Shown here piece after piece: positions 1 through 12,275 of a stretch of DNA of 64,000 nt. The stretch lies in contig OZ234495.1 in assembly GCA_965153455.1 (NCBI GenBank), positions 21,076,875-21,140,874 on the forward strand, read 5' to 3'. Source of the DNA: Sphagnum compactum. Taxonomy: Eukaryota > Bryophyta > Sphagnopsida > Sphagnales. Numbering within the stretch: the first letter of the stretch is position 1; each line of letters starts with the position of its first letter. Position numbers and translations under genes: made by a program. The notes below the pieces were generated by a model, which saw nothing but the letters and a program-made list of their open reading frames with translations, was not told where the DNA came from and ran no database searches.

Positions 1-2344
1 ACTTGCAAGTTACAAGTTTGGAAGAAGAATGTGTAGTTCAAGAGGTCAATTGATTGCTTGTGTTCATGATGACTATTATTGCTTGACATTGTCTGACTAT
101 TGGACAAATGATGTTCAAAATAACGAAAATATGTAAGTTCATGCTTATGGTACTTGTACAACATAATCATTACTTTGTTGTAACTTGTAACTTTTATATT
201 TCAAATTTGCAAATTGCAATGTTGAACTCACATGATGCTTGTTATTTTCATCTTAAGTGTTGCAATCAAAGTTTTTGCTTGAATCTATTAATCAATTTTC
301 CCATACAATTTGTTTTGTGATCAAAATTTGAATTTCGGGCCTTTGGATCTTTTGTTGCTTGCAAGGTAAAGACACCATGGCCCCTCTACAAATCCCCAAG
401 AATTTTAAATTCAAGCCTATCTTCCCTATTTCATCCCTTGAAATGAAGGTAGTCCATTATCTTTTAGCTAACATGTTGTTAGCTCATCTAAGGGCATATC
501 ACCCAATATTTTTTTATCTAACTCAATTCAATGTGAAAATCTATCCAAACACATTTCACAAAAGAAATTAAAATTATGTGATGGCTTTAAAAAGTCTTAG
601 GATGGTTGGACTACCATGGGTTAGCCATGGGAAAAAATTTCATTGATGAAAAAGGGTTCATGTAGCAAATTAAATGGAAGATTTACACATTTGTTGAAGG
701 AAAAGAAAAGCTTTTAGCCCCAAAGCTAGATAACTTGCTCAAACATGACCATAAAAAAGTTAAGATTTATGTGCTAGATGTGAATGTTGGTTCTCACTAT
801 TTCAATAAAAACTCAATGAGATGAAGGTCTAAAGTCCCTAAGGGTGACATGTTCGAGTATCCTCACATTACATATTGTGTTGTTTTTTTGGTATGCATTA
901 AATGTTTATGTGTATGTTTGATTGATTGCTTGTATTCATGATAACTGTTGTTGCTTGACATTGTGTGATTATTGGACAAATGATGTTCAAAATAATGAAA
1001 ATATGTATGGCCATATTTATTTGCATACTTGTTACATGCAATTTTGAAAAACACACAATTTAGTATCTATGGTGGGTAGCTTACAACTTTCATGTAGTAT
1101 TTGACAATTGGACTTTACTTGTAGTGTGATTTGGAATGTAATTGACTTACTCAGTTTTGACTATGTGTATTGCACACACATGCTTGACATTTTGGACACT
1201 CTTGAATGTAAGGAGACACTTCCTTGATTTCTTGGGAGATTCTTGGGTGAATGTGCCCCCAATTGTCCCTTCTAGCACATTTTTCATGAAGCATGAAAAT
1301 CCAATAAATTGAAAGCATTGTTTAGATGGATTGTTTTACGATACATCATCAAGTTGTGAGCCATGCATTTTGTACTTTGATGAAAGTTTAAGTTTTAATT
1401 TATTGACAAATATAAATTGCAATAATTCTTTTTTTTAAAAGCATGTTCTTAAAAGACATCTATAATGCAATAGCAATTAGAAAAATTCCAATGATGATGA
1501 TTGATCAAAGTTGGTTTAGTTAGGATGATTATAGAATGCCATAATATTTCATCTTACTAAATTCCAATCCAAAATCTATTTAGTCCATTCCCAAATAGAA
1601 AGGCATGGAAAGATGTATTTTTGGATCTATGTCTTTTTTAAACTTTTTTTTTCAACACCATATCATGAGCAAATTTTTAATATTTTCTCTATCAATTTTG
1701 CATCCATTGCTTTTGAATTGAATTCAATTGATTCTTAATCTAATTGATCAATTGAATTAGTTGAATTGAAATTCAATTCAATTCAAATTCCAATCAATGT
1801 ATTTGAATTCAATTCAATGAATGTCATTCAATATTTTCATTTGAATGAAATTTAATTTTCACAAAATCAATTCATTTTTTTCATCAGTGGATTAGTTGAT
1901 TGTTAGTGGTAATGCATAGTAACAAGGAGCCCAAGTTCAAAAAATATGATTAAAATTTGACAAAATAATTTTTTTTTGTAACCATCTATGATGAAACAAA
2001 GTTGATTAATTTTCAACATGTTTGATACTCCAATCATGCCAACTCTCTTGGTAAATTAATTTTGATTAAATCCCAAGATGTCAAACCTTTACTAAGGTAG
2101 TGGTTTCCAAATTGAACAATGCTCTATAACTTCAACTAAATGAAGCAAAAAGTTTTTTTGAATTGGGACATTGGAAATTGTTCTAGAAACATTTTTCCTA
2201 ACCTAAAAAAGAAACTTGTAGCTATTGAAGGAAGTTCTTTTGAGCCAAGGTACAACTAGGTTAGGCTAGGTTAAGGCTAACATCATTTTAGTGTAATGTC
2301 ATTGTGATTACCTTTGCCAACATGTCGAACTATTTGTGTCACAC
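1..2344. other. AT-rich intergenic DNA with one dispersed direct repeat
   Basis: No convincing coding region is visible; open frames are short and lack recognisable motifs. An ~85-bp sequence at about 50-134 recurs at about 922-1007 in the same orientation, with roughly nine in ten bases identical. Runs of ATTGAATTCAATT-like sequence occur near 1720-1860. Nothing else stands out. Confidence 0.6.
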
Positions 2345-2612
2345 AAGGCCCTTATGCCATCATATGAAAGTTAAGTAGATTATTTTAGGCAATGTGGAAA
2401 CAAATGAATAAACTCCATTGTGTAGGATTCTCAAGGCCCTTATGCCATCATATGAAAGTTAAGTAGATTATTTTAGGCAATGTGGAAACAAATGAATAAA
2501 CTCCATTGTGTAGGATTCTCAAGGCCCTTATGCCATCATATGAAAGTTAAGTAGATTATTTTAGGTGCAATGTGGAAACAAATGAATAAATTCCATTGTG
2601 TAGGATTCTCAA
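2345..2612. repeat. 88-bp tandem repeat, three copies
   Basis: The unit starting AAGGCCCTTATGCC begins at 2345, 2433 and 2521. Copies 1 and 2 are essentially identical; copy 3 carries a 2-bp insertion (TAGGTGCAATG instead of TAGGCAATG). The near-identity suggests recent amplification. No function is visible. Confidence 0.9.
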
Positions 2613-3712
2613 AAGAGTGTCCTGTTGCTTAATGATGAGAGAAGGATGGACTTCAGAAATATTGGTGTACAATCCAAAGACTTAAAATTGCATGCTATAA
2701 ATTTCACCTTAAATGGTTGCATCAATATTATTGCATTTAGAGATGACCCAACAAAAGATGATTCCATCTAGAGAACTAAAACATGGATAAGCGTTTTTGT
2801 TAACAGGCATGCAACACCAAAAGAGAACATGATCCACATAACCTGATCCAAAGTTCTGCACCAAATTCTCCAAAGTGAGAAAGAGTCCAACATAAGTGTA
2901 AGGGCTCAATAATATCCCCATTTCCCAGCTCCACCATGATGCAACTCTACTAAACGTGCCACTCATCAACATGAGAAATTGCTGATCTTGAGAGGCTATT
3001 TTGGACCGAACAATCCATGTCTCCAACTCCCACCATCCACCATCACACTAGGTTCGTAAGCTGGTGCATGAACATCGTGAATTATTGCTAATCTTGTGAG
3101 TGTATTAAATGGATTCAATCATCCCTGGCATTTCAAAAAGGAAACAGGTAACTGATATATGTTTCTTTCAGATAGATCTAAAACCATTCCAGAATGCTAA
3201 CCAGGTGCTGAAAATACACTGAAAAGAAGGAAGCAAAAACCAACGTGAGAGTTTTGCAAAGAGCTGCCAAAAATTCCAAGCTTGCCTAAAAACAAACTCT
3301 ACAACCCAATAATGACTACTACTGAAGCGCATTACTTTTACAAATCAGGTCTTTAAAAACTCCAACTTTTCATTTTTGGTCACACACTCACAAAGCATAT
3401 AATTTGCTAACAACAATGATGCTGCACATAGAGAAAGAAGACTCACACCTTGGTGTTGAAGCTTATGACCTTCAATTTTACAAAGGGCAAGTTACAGAAA
3501 AGGCAAGAGGAGGTGAAGCAAGGTAAGGTACTTGGGTGGCACTATAAAACCTGAAAAAACTGATTGTCATTATCACTACTTAATTACAAATTTGAAGAAA
3601 CACCCAGAGTTTGATTCAGGAGATGTAGGGGGTGATAGATACATGAATGTGGAGACTATATTAACATTGCCTTGGTTGATGAGACAGCAAGCGAGAGAGA
3701 GAGAGAGAGCTC
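2613..3712. other. Intergenic and probable 3' region of the ATI-like gene
   Basis: No gene is supported. A 105-codon open frame on the minus strand (2709-3026) has no recognisable motif and is probably chance. The part next to 3713 is likely 3' untranslated sequence of the minus-strand gene. A short (GA)n run lies at about 3692-3708. Confidence 0.4.
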
Positions 3713-5740
3713 TCAAAGACGGTCCAGGAAACTACTGAATGATGAGCTTGTTCGTAAGACTGGTACACGTCGGCGGCCTGACAATGCCTCCTTCAAGCGA
3801 GCAATTTGAAAAACAAGCTGACTTATTTTCTGCAAAAACCCATTCACACAAATTACCAACTGTTTAGCATACATATCTGTCTGGGGGGGGGGGGGAAAGA
3901 AAGAAATAAATTCATGATAGGGCTGGTTTGACCTTGCTTCTAGAAAGAAGATGTGGTTAAGCCTGGTTGATAGCATTCTTCTTTCTAGAAGCAAGGTCAA
4001 ACAGGCCCTAACATTTCTGCAATGTTTTTGTTTTAAGGAAGGGGGAGCAAGGAAGGAGACAACAAATTAAATGGCTTCCCATCAGTACCTCATCCTTGGA
4101 GCAGAGCTGCAAGCGTAGCTGCTGGTTCTGACAGCGCTCATGTTGCCATCGGTGTCCTAAAATCACCAGACCCATCACTGTAGCAGCCAATGCAATGGAC
4201 CAAAGAGTGTTGGCCTGTCGTGCTTGCATACACCATAGCACAGCCTGCCGCTTCCACCATGCCTCATATGTCTGCTGCTCATCATCACAGCATTCATCCC
4301 CAACAAATGGTGCAGATTTTTGGGTATCTTCTTCTTCTTCTTCTTCAGCCTCCATCTTCTTCTGCCCATCATCCATACCTGCTGCTGCCACACCTGAACC
4401 TGGCACAAACTCAAATCCTGGATCCACTCTGAAAATCTCCCTCTCTAATAACCCTGCCAAAGACGGCACATCCTCTGCCTCAACCAAACAAGCTGCCAAA
4501 GGAGGAGGCAGCTCACTCCTGTCATCCCCCCCATCAAGAACCTGGCCTTCAAAAGCCTCCTCTCCAAGAACCAATCGCATAGAGTTCGTCCGACTCACAA
4601 TTGTTGGTGAGGATGGAGAGGAGAGACAGGATCCAAGCAGTGGACCTGCTGCTGCTTGCCCACCAAAATCTGGCTCTGCTCCCACAGCCTTTGAATCTGA
4701 AGATAATCCGTACAATATGCTTGCACTTCCCATCTCATCCTGCTCATAATCAACTGCACAAAAAGCAGCCCGCATACACATAAGGACCTCCTTATCCACA
4801 GGTTCTTTGAAACCCTAGTCATCATTATCATCTTCCACAAAGTCTGTGTTTCTTGTCATCAGGAAGAAAAAGAACAAAAAGCAAGAATGACACATTCATT
4901 CCACGCTCCAACAGTCTGTTTCTCCCTGGGGAATAAAGAGAACAAATAGAAAACAATGGGCGCATTCTTACAGGTTCTGACTGTCTGTTTTCTCATGGGG
5001 AAGCAAGCAAGAAAGAAAGAACACAAAGAAAGAAAGGCAGCAATAATGGCACATTCCAAGAGACTCTGGGAGACTAGTTCCACATGCAAAAATTGTGAAC
5101 AAATTGAGAACTGAGCTTCTTCTTCTACTTACTCACCTGCTGGTGCCATGGGCTCCAACCAATCCATTCCTGACAATTCCTGCATCCGAGAAGCACAGCT
5201 TCTGGCAACAGGGAAAAGAGCATCCCTCCCATGCCTCTGATGCTGCTGCTCCACATCTTCTTCTTCTTCTTCTTCTTCTTGCTGAGACACTTCCTTCGTG
5301 GTAGTGGCCAGGGGGAAGGATTCCTCCGCATCTAACAACTCTGCTGGTACCTCTGATGCTACTGCCATCTGCTCCTCCTTTGTCTTCTTCTTCTTCTTCT
5401 CATCAGCATCTGGTTCCGGGATTGAAGAGAGAAGCTCTCCCTCCTCCTGCTCCTCCTCCTCAACGTTACTGGAGCTGGGCCTCTGATTTAGTGGAGCTTC
5501 AGGGGAGGAGGCTTTGGGAGAGCAAAGGAAATAGGCGGAGTTGAGAGCGGTGGCAAAGGGAGCATCGCCACCTCCATTCCCTGTTCCTGTGGCGGCGCCA
5601 CCACCCGTGGTATCCAAGGAAGTCGATGCTGATAGAAGAGAATGAGAGGAGAGAGAGAGCGACACAACTTCCCATTCGCTTCCTCTACCTCCTCCATCAT
5701 CACTGCTGCCGCTGCCGCTACTGTTGGAAGAATCACCCAT
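3713..5740 (-). CDS. ATI1-like: ATG8-interacting protein 1/2-like, copy 1
   Basis: Predicted exons are 5740-5137, 4804-4089 and 3829-3713, giving 478 aa. Intron 1 is phase 1 and intron 2 is phase 0. In Arabidopsis, ATI1 and ATI2 are membrane proteins that bind ATG8 and mark ER- or plastid-derived bodies for selective autophagy. Here an N-terminal SEWEVVSL motif (W23-V26) fits an ATG8-interacting motif. A long acidic, low-complexity middle follows. Near 395-425 are a WWK motif, a hydrophobic segment (about 402-418, LAATVMGLVILGHRW) and WQHER, the hallmark of the ATI C terminus. Exon 3 supplies a basic tail (KISQLVFQIARLKEALSGRR). The start was chosen as the first ATG of the frame before SEWEVVSL. 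The acceptor of exon 2 (CAAAG|AA) lacks a strong pyrimidine tract and is the least certain junction. Exon phases match the paralogue at 52939-54745. Confidence 0.85.
3918..4010. repeat. Hairpin-forming inverted repeat in intron 2 of the ATI-like gene
   Basis: The arms at 3918-3953 and 3974-4010 are almost perfectly complementary over ~36 bp, with a ~20-nt loop. The outer ends read TAGGGC..., a sequence common at the ends of small hAT-type MITEs. A 13-G run precedes it at 3883-3895. The hairpin lies inside the predicted intron 3830-4088, so it would be transcribed in the pre-mRNA. Confidence 0.85.
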
Positions 5741-5845
5741 CGTCGTCAACCAAGACAGCAAGCAAGCAAGCAAGCAAAGCTTCCGCCCAATCCTTCAAAC
5801 TCGCAAGAACCTCACCAGCCTCACAAGAAGCACAAAACTCTCCCT

Positions 5846-5883
<38 letters not shown>

Positions 5884-6790
5884 GGCAATCTATCCAATTC
5901 TGCAACAGTTGTTGTCTCTTTCTGTCTGTGCAAATCTCTGCAGCTTCTTGTTGCTGCAACAAGAAGCAAGAAGCAAAAGAAGAAAAAGAAAAAGAAGTCC
6001 TTCCCTCACGACAAAACCATAGAACCCAACGAACCCAAATTGCAGAAGAAGAGCGCTGATCCAAGAAATCAATCTGGAGAAAGAAGAAGACACCCCTTGA
6101 AGCAATCGGAATCACATCGAGAATTGCTGCAAAGCTCTGTCTCTCCCCGACGGCAAAGCAATGGGTGGCGTTCGGGAATTCAATCGGGGCGCTAGATTGT
6201 TGGGGCCATCAATCCTTCCAGCACAGCATTTGCCATTTGCAGCTTGTCACGGACATTGCTTGCTTTGCTTACCCCGCACACCACGGAGTGCATTCCGCCC
6301 CATACATATCCCGCCCCCATCGCATCGCATCCCCATCCAGTCGCCGACCACGCGCATGACATTTCTGTCTCTCCATTCCTTTCTTCTTCTTCTCCATCTT
6401 CTTCACCCATAACCGACTGTGCTCGATCTCTTGACTGATCGATCGATCGATCGATCATCACCTCCTGCTGCTTCTGTTGTGACTTGTGTCAGGAAATCCT
6501 CTCTTCTTCTTCGCCTTCTCTCACACACCTATCTACTGAGACCTGTGAGATTCTCTCATCTTGTTGTTGTTTTTGTTCTTCTTCTCTCTCACATACCATC
6601 TGCTTGCTCTTCTTCTACCCCACTCCGGTACAATCTCTGATGATAATTGCAATTCTGTCAGCAGTACGAGAGCTTTGAAGTTTGTTTCTCAATCTCTTTG
6701 AACTTTGTCTCTCGATCTCTTTTTTGTTTGGTTGTTTGTTTGTTTGTCCTTTCTTTCTTTCTTTGTGGTGCTTCCTTGAATCCTATCTTC
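5741..6790 (-). promoter_or_regulatory. Microsatellite-rich 5' UTR/upstream region of the ATI-like gene
   Basis: This region contains an (AGCA)n run at about 5757-5778, a (CT)n run at about 5848-5880 and a (GATC)n run at about 6437-6455. Pyrimidine-rich CTTCTT tracts follow. On the minus strand the (CT)n run is (GA)n, a composition common in plant 5' UTRs and core promoters. Long open frames here arise from the low-complexity sequence and are not credible genes. No TATA box was assigned. Confidence 0.45.
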
Positions 6791-7009
6791 TTTGAAGCTT
6801 ATACTCTTCCTTGATTCTTACTGGGGTTTTTCCCCCCCCCCCATGTCTCTCCTTGGGGCTTGCTTGCATTCTCCCCCAGTTGCATTCATTCCCCCAGCAA
6901 CATTTCTTAGTTCAATTCGATCTGTGCAACTGATCTACAAAACCCTGTTCAGAATTTCTAGGATTGCGAAAACACACAATAATGCTTCTTCTTGGTTGCA
7001 GAATTTTTT
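6791..7009. other. Unassigned sequence with a C11 homopolymer
   Basis: An 11-C run lies at about 6832-6842. An open frame runs through this stretch into the degenerate tandem repeat and has no recognisable domain. Confidence 0.35.
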
Positions 7010-8410
7010 TGGGGTTGATGATGATGATCATCATTATCTCATGAAGCAGCACCATCAGACTTCTGAATGCACATCTTCTCACCAATGCACAGATCTGCAA
7101 ACCCTGTTCAACACAATCCCAAAGGTACAATTCCTTGGGTGTGTGAAACCAATTTTGATTCTCTTGATTGATGGTCTTTTGACACATGAAAGTTACTTCT
7201 GCAGAAGAAATTTATGCAGCAGCTGTTGCTGATGATGATGATAATGATCTTACAAAGCATCAATCATATACCCTTCCATGGTTTGCCAATTTTGTCTACA
7301 AACCCATCATGTTCATCAAATTCCACAGTACACGCTGAAAACTCAATGATTGAGATTTGAAAACTCAGATCAAATTCCACAGTACATGCGGAAAACCCAA
7401 TAGAAACACACACAAGCTCTTCAACATTCTCTCTAAAGAAAATGGAGAATCTACTCAATTCTCTAAATTGGTTTCCTGGTTGTCTTTGTGACACATAAAA
7501 CTGCAGGTTTTTTTTTGCAGTTTTGTGTTGGTGATTTTTTTATGAAGCATCATCAGCATTTTGCATGATGATGCACAACTTTCTTGGCACCAATGATGTG
7601 CATCTGCAAATCCTTTTCCAAAATTCTAAGAAACGGCATGCTAAAAACTGACTGATTCTTCTTTGTTGCTTTTGTGACACACAGAGCTAGCTGCATGAGA
7701 TTTTAAGAGGATGATGATGATCTTATGGAAGCATCATCATCAGCCATCTATGATTCACATCTTTCCCACCAATCAATCTGCAAAACCCTAGATTCAATAA
7801 TTCCAAGGTACGTGCTAAAAAAGACTGAACGATTCTTGATTGTCTTTGTGACACACAAAACTGCATAAATGTTTTAGGAGGATAATGATCTTATAAAAGC
7901 ATCATCAGCCACCTTCTGTGATGTGCATTTTTTTCCCCAATTGCATCTGCAAACCTTGTTCAAAAATTCTAAGATACAACATGCCCAAATAATTCTTTGT
8001 TGCTTTTGTGACACACACAAACTGCATGAAATTTTTGGGACCTGAGGATGACGTTATGAAAGCATCAGCCTTCCATGATGCTGATTTCTCACAATCGATC
8101 TGCAAAACCCTGTTGAAGAATTCCAAGGTACCTGCTAAAAACCGAATGATTGTTTGATTGTCTTTGTGATACACAAAAGTGTTGAATCTTGTTTGTGATT
8201 TAAGTTAATGATGATCTTATGAAACATCCATCCTAAGCCTTCTGTCATGCATATCTTTCTCACCGATTGAGCTCTGCAAAAAGTGCACTTTCAAAAATTC
8301 TAACCATACTTGAGCAAAAAGAAATTTAGTTCTCAATGTGATGACAAAACTGGAGAAATTTGATTTTGGGTTGATGATGATGATGATTAGTGTGTGGAAG
8401 CACTCTCTGC
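7010..8410. repeat. Degenerate tandem array, period about 155-185 bp
   Basis: A block containing GATGATGATC...GCATCATCAGCC, then CATCTGCAAAACCCTGTT, then GTGACACACAAAACTGCA recurs. The GTGACACA landmark lies near 7488, 7673, 7847, 8008, 8163 and, decayed, 8336. An earlier related unit lies near 7010-7190. The units are well diverged, so the array is old. A 60-bp direct repeat (CAAATTCCACAGTACA) lies at about 7318-7395. Confidence 0.7.
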
Positions 8411-9229
8411 AAAATCTATCTGCAGAGCAAAGTGCCTTGCTGCATCTACAGTGACAAGTATAGACAATTCATATTTTAGGTGTCACTAGATATCAACATT
8501 CTCATTAAAATATCTGTTGTCTATAACTTTCACTTGATATGTCTGTGGCTATCCAGATGTAACTTTTGAATATAGAAGTTGCTGCTCAAGGGATGATGGT
8601 ACAGCAAGTTTGCAAAGAGATGAAGTACTGGCAGAATTGAGAAATGGTTCATTTTTCAGAATTGTGCCTTCTTTTTCAAGCCTGTCATGAACAATTTTTT
8701 TGTTGTGTTAATAACTCCTTGAAAAAGTTTGCACACATGAAAGATGTGATTGTCATCTTTGAGATACAAACTATTAAGTGCAGTTTTAATCTATTCAAGT
8801 CATTGTGTTTCTCACTGCTTGATGATGCAATCCAGGAACCCTTCTGATCTGCTGTCATGAGGGGAGGAGGTTCCAAAACTTTTGTTGACAGATCAAGTGA
8901 CAAGTATAGACAACTGATATTTTGGGCGTCACTAAAATAACACTTGCACTCTTCTAGCAATAAAAATTCAGGTTAGATCCAGTCCGACTTTGATTTCTGT
9001 GTTCAAAATTGGTGTGTAGAAAGAAGGTAGGGTTCGAGGGCTTTAAAACCCAAGTTCTAGGAATGTACATTCCTAGAATTTTTTGCAACTGGATTATCTT
9101 GTGCTCATATTTGAGCAGTGGTATCAGACCTGTGTGGCATTGCAAATGTGCAATTGTAGTTGTGCACTGGTTGGTGTATAACATGTACAACCTTTCTCCC
9201 CCCTCTTCTTTCCTTCTCACCATTGTTGC
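8411..9229. other. Non-coding stretch with a short direct repeat and a 24-bp palindrome
   Basis: GTGACAAGTATAGACAA occurs at about 8451 and again at about 8899, each followed by a similar ~25 bp. A perfect 24-bp palindrome centred on GTAC lies at 9055-9078. No coding region is supported. Confidence 0.5.
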
Positions 9230-9430
9230 ATGTTTTTGGAAAAAATTTCAGCTTCCCTTCTCACCCATTGCTGCCATGTTTTTGGAGAAATTTTTGGCTT
9301 CCCTTCTCACCTGTTGTTCTGAGAAGATTCCAGCTTCCCGTCTCACCCATTCTGCATGTTTTTGGAGAATTTTTTGGCTTCTGTTGCTGCCATGTTTTTG
9401 GAGAAATTTTCAACTTCCCTTGTCAACCAT
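9230..9430. repeat. Minisatellite, about four degenerate units
   Basis: Units read CATGTTTTTGGAGAAATTTT followed by a segment like CAGCTTCCCTTCTCACCC. Copies begin near 9228, 9278, 9354 and 9390 and vary in length by internal deletion. Confidence 0.75.
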
Positions 9431-11114
9431 CGCTGCAACAGTGATCCATTGAAACCCTTTTTAGCTACAGATTTTTGTCAACTGATCAGTTAAGCTGGAT
9501 ATTCTCATTTCATTGTGCCCAATATTTGCCTTGCTGTGATCAGTCCCAATATTTATGCAAGTGGAGTTCTATGATGCAGAATTATCCAGTTTCTGGATTG
9601 TGCCTGCATCACACAGTTGTATTAGTTAGCTGATTCATGATCTCTCTTCATTGGCAAGATTGAAAAGTGTTAAAGTACCTTTTCTGTTTTGCTTCCCATC
9701 TCTTCCTTTTTCTCATCATTGCTTTTCTCGAAGTCGTTACCAAGTTGAGGCTGTGTGGGTCCAATACTTGAAAGCACTATAGATACAAGTTTTTGCATTC
9801 AGTGAGCACTAGGTGTGTATTGAGTTTGAGCTCTGATGCTGGTTGTGCTCCCTGCAGCAACAACATCAGGAGGAAAATCGGCACACCAACACAAACTTGG
9901 AGATGATGGATTCCAGCATGGACATGGAGAGGATTGGTCCAGGATTTGATTTACCACTTTTTGTTTCACATGGGACAACATCCTTCCGATCCTAATTTTG
10001 GCACTTTAGCCATTCTAGAGATGAAATTAGGAGTTTCCTTGTGATGTACTTCTCTGACAACATTGTCAGGGGTGTTCTTACAAACTACTTGCATGCAGAG
10101 GAGTCTACTTTTGGAGTGAAGTATTTTCTTGGAGGTGGGTTAGGGGTCTTTGTGTTAAGTGTATTAGCAGATGTGGGAGACAGTCCTCTGTCTGGTATTG
10201 ATAGAGGCAAGTGGACACCTGTTGTTAGTAGATGACAGCCTATTCATTCATCATTAGATGTTGTGAATACAACACCTCAGACACCACATTCTTCACAGAG
10301 AGGGTGCAGGGGTGGCCAGAGAGGTAGAGGGGGGAGAGGAGGTTGTGGGTACAGAAAATGATGTGATGTGATGCGCTCTGATTCTTTCTGTTGATTGTCT
10401 GACTTGAACATGGATTCTTTGTTACTCAAACATAGTCCAATCTGGTGTTTTGACTACACCATGCCTGCCCTCCTCTTAATGTAGTGTAAATGCAGTCCCT
10501 TATCTGCAATCTGCAGTTGTAAGTTTGTGTCTGTCTAGTCTTGATCAACAAGACACTTACCAATTTGGAGGGCTTGGAGCAACGGACATCCAGTATGGAT
10601 GATTGCCAGTGCTGCTCCTGGAGAGTACAAGTATAGCTCTGCAATGAGCCTAGAGAGACAATATACAAAAGGCAACAAATGTAGTCTGCAGTAACGCTCC
10701 TCCAATTGGTGTACCATGCAAAACTAGAGGCCCCCAATTGCCCCAGCTCGATGTTGCTTCGAGGTAGGTTTTGAAGGGAATGGTGTATGTAGCTGGATTG
10801 TGGTCTGCAGCAGCATAGACCCGTGATTTGGATGGCTTCTATTTCACATTATTGTGACTAGCGCTGGCGAGATGCTACTGTTTGTGTGAGAGTAGTGTCG
10901 GTAGTGTGCAACTGGCCTATGGAATCATTGACAACACAACAAGGCTGCTCACAATTGCCATGATGCCAAGCATGGGTGAAGATGAACTTTCGACAGCCAC
11001 CAGTACACACATAGGACCTCAAAATTTGCGGCTGCAGCTGATTCACCGAGCGCCAGTACCTTCAGCGCTCCAAAGGCCGAGGAGCCTCACATAAGCCTAG
11101 TATCAGGATCATCT
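9431..11114 (+). other. Weak coding relic and unassigned sequence
   Basis: At about 10012-10360 one frame reads a plausible peptide with a stop at about 10233. After the stop it continues in frame into a Gly/Arg-rich tail (GGQRGRGGRGG) ending at about 10360. This could be the 3' part of an expressed gene with a nonsense mutation, or chance. I do not recognise a family. The rest of the interval shows no gene. Confidence 0.25.
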
Positions 11115-12275
11115 ATGGAAGGCGAAGGCGATCCTTCTGCGTCTGTTTCTAGTCCTAGTGGGGACATGATGCAGGAAAGGAGCAAGTTTGAAAGCAATAT
11201 CGAGACTGAAATTGAATCTTCCAAAGTCCATTGGAGTGAGCTACGATCAAGATGCGAGGATGATGGAACGCAAGTTGTAAAGGATGTAGTAATTGATGTA
11301 GCCACGAATAGGGAGACCTTTAAGAGTCTGCAAAGGCACACCAAGTGTGGTGGTGACTTCTTTCGTCAACGTCGCTTCGGATGTACAATGGTTAGCAAGA
11401 TTGCGGAGGGAGCCCAGGCTGAACTCTTTGAAGTGATAGATTCATATAGTGAACCTCGTGTGTGGAAGGTGTTCAAGCAGGGGTCTTCCCTGCAGGATCT
11501 GCAGAAGCAATGGCCCCATGGAATGCTTGAAAATGTTGAACAACGGTTTTCGTAGGAGACCTGCATGAGGAATGGCCGCCTGGAATACTTGAAAATGGAA
11601 ACAGCTGCTGTTCTAAGAAAAATGTTGTGGTGATTTACGCAAGCTCATCGATATGATGATGCAACATAACAACAACCAAGGCCCACCTTTCACAAAACGG
11701 ATGGCCACACTGATCATGAGGGAGATTGCAAGGGGGATGCAAGCTCATCAATAAGATGATGATGCAACAAAACAACAACCAAGGCCCACCTTTCACAAAA
11801 CGAATGGCCACATTGATCATGTGGGAGATCGCAAGGGGGATGCCAAATCTGCACAGGGACAAGATTCTTCACCGAGACCTCAAATCATGCAACATTCTCA
11901 TTGACAATTGGGGCATAGTACACGAAGAAACTCACAAGAAACTCTTTTTCTGTGAGGTTGCAGATTTTGAATGCTCCATTGGGGTCATGGGCACGGGTTT
12001 TTGGCAAGCTCCTGAGATTTTGCTTGCTATACAAAATGGCAACATTACATCCAATACCTTCACGAAGATGGCAGATGTTTAGAGTTATGCCATGACCTGC
12101 TATGAGGTTCTTGTACAGGATGTATCCCTTTTGAAGGTCATCTAAGGTCCGACTGCTCTGGCGTTCTTAGTGGAAAGAGACCAAAGATGCCAGACTATAT
12201 TGATCCTTTGACAGGGGCATTGCTGGCTCAATGTTGGCATCCTAACAACTTACAAATGTTCATTTCAATGTGCAA
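11115..12275 (+). pseudogene. Protein-kinase pseudogene
   Basis: Kinase landmarks appear in order. There is a loop-like KIAEGAQAELFE, then VWKVFK, which may hold the ATP-binding lysine. The catalytic loop HRDLKSCNIL (about 11868) is followed by ADFE where DFG is expected. An activation-segment GTGFWQAPEIL and a C-lobe stretch (GKRPKMPDYIDPLT, about 12165) complete the set. The frame stops at 11553-11555. A 100-bp tandem duplication (11640-11739 and 11740-11839) shifts the frame. Another stop lies at about 12080 and further frame changes follow. A ~60-bp partial duplication (QWPHGMLEN / EWPPGILEN) lies just upstream. The order and motifs resemble plant Ser/Thr kinases of a type I recall from mosses and conifers; that recollection is unchecked. 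The loss of DFG and several lesions argue against activity. Confidence 0.8.

Noticed and set aside
2709-3026. Minus-strand frame of 105 codons with hydrophobic stretches
   Set aside because: No motif, no supporting splice context and no paralogue downstream of the second ATI-like gene.
6792-7232. Plus-strand frame of 146 codons
   Set aside because: It begins beside a C11 run and runs into a degenerate tandem repeat; no domain is visible.
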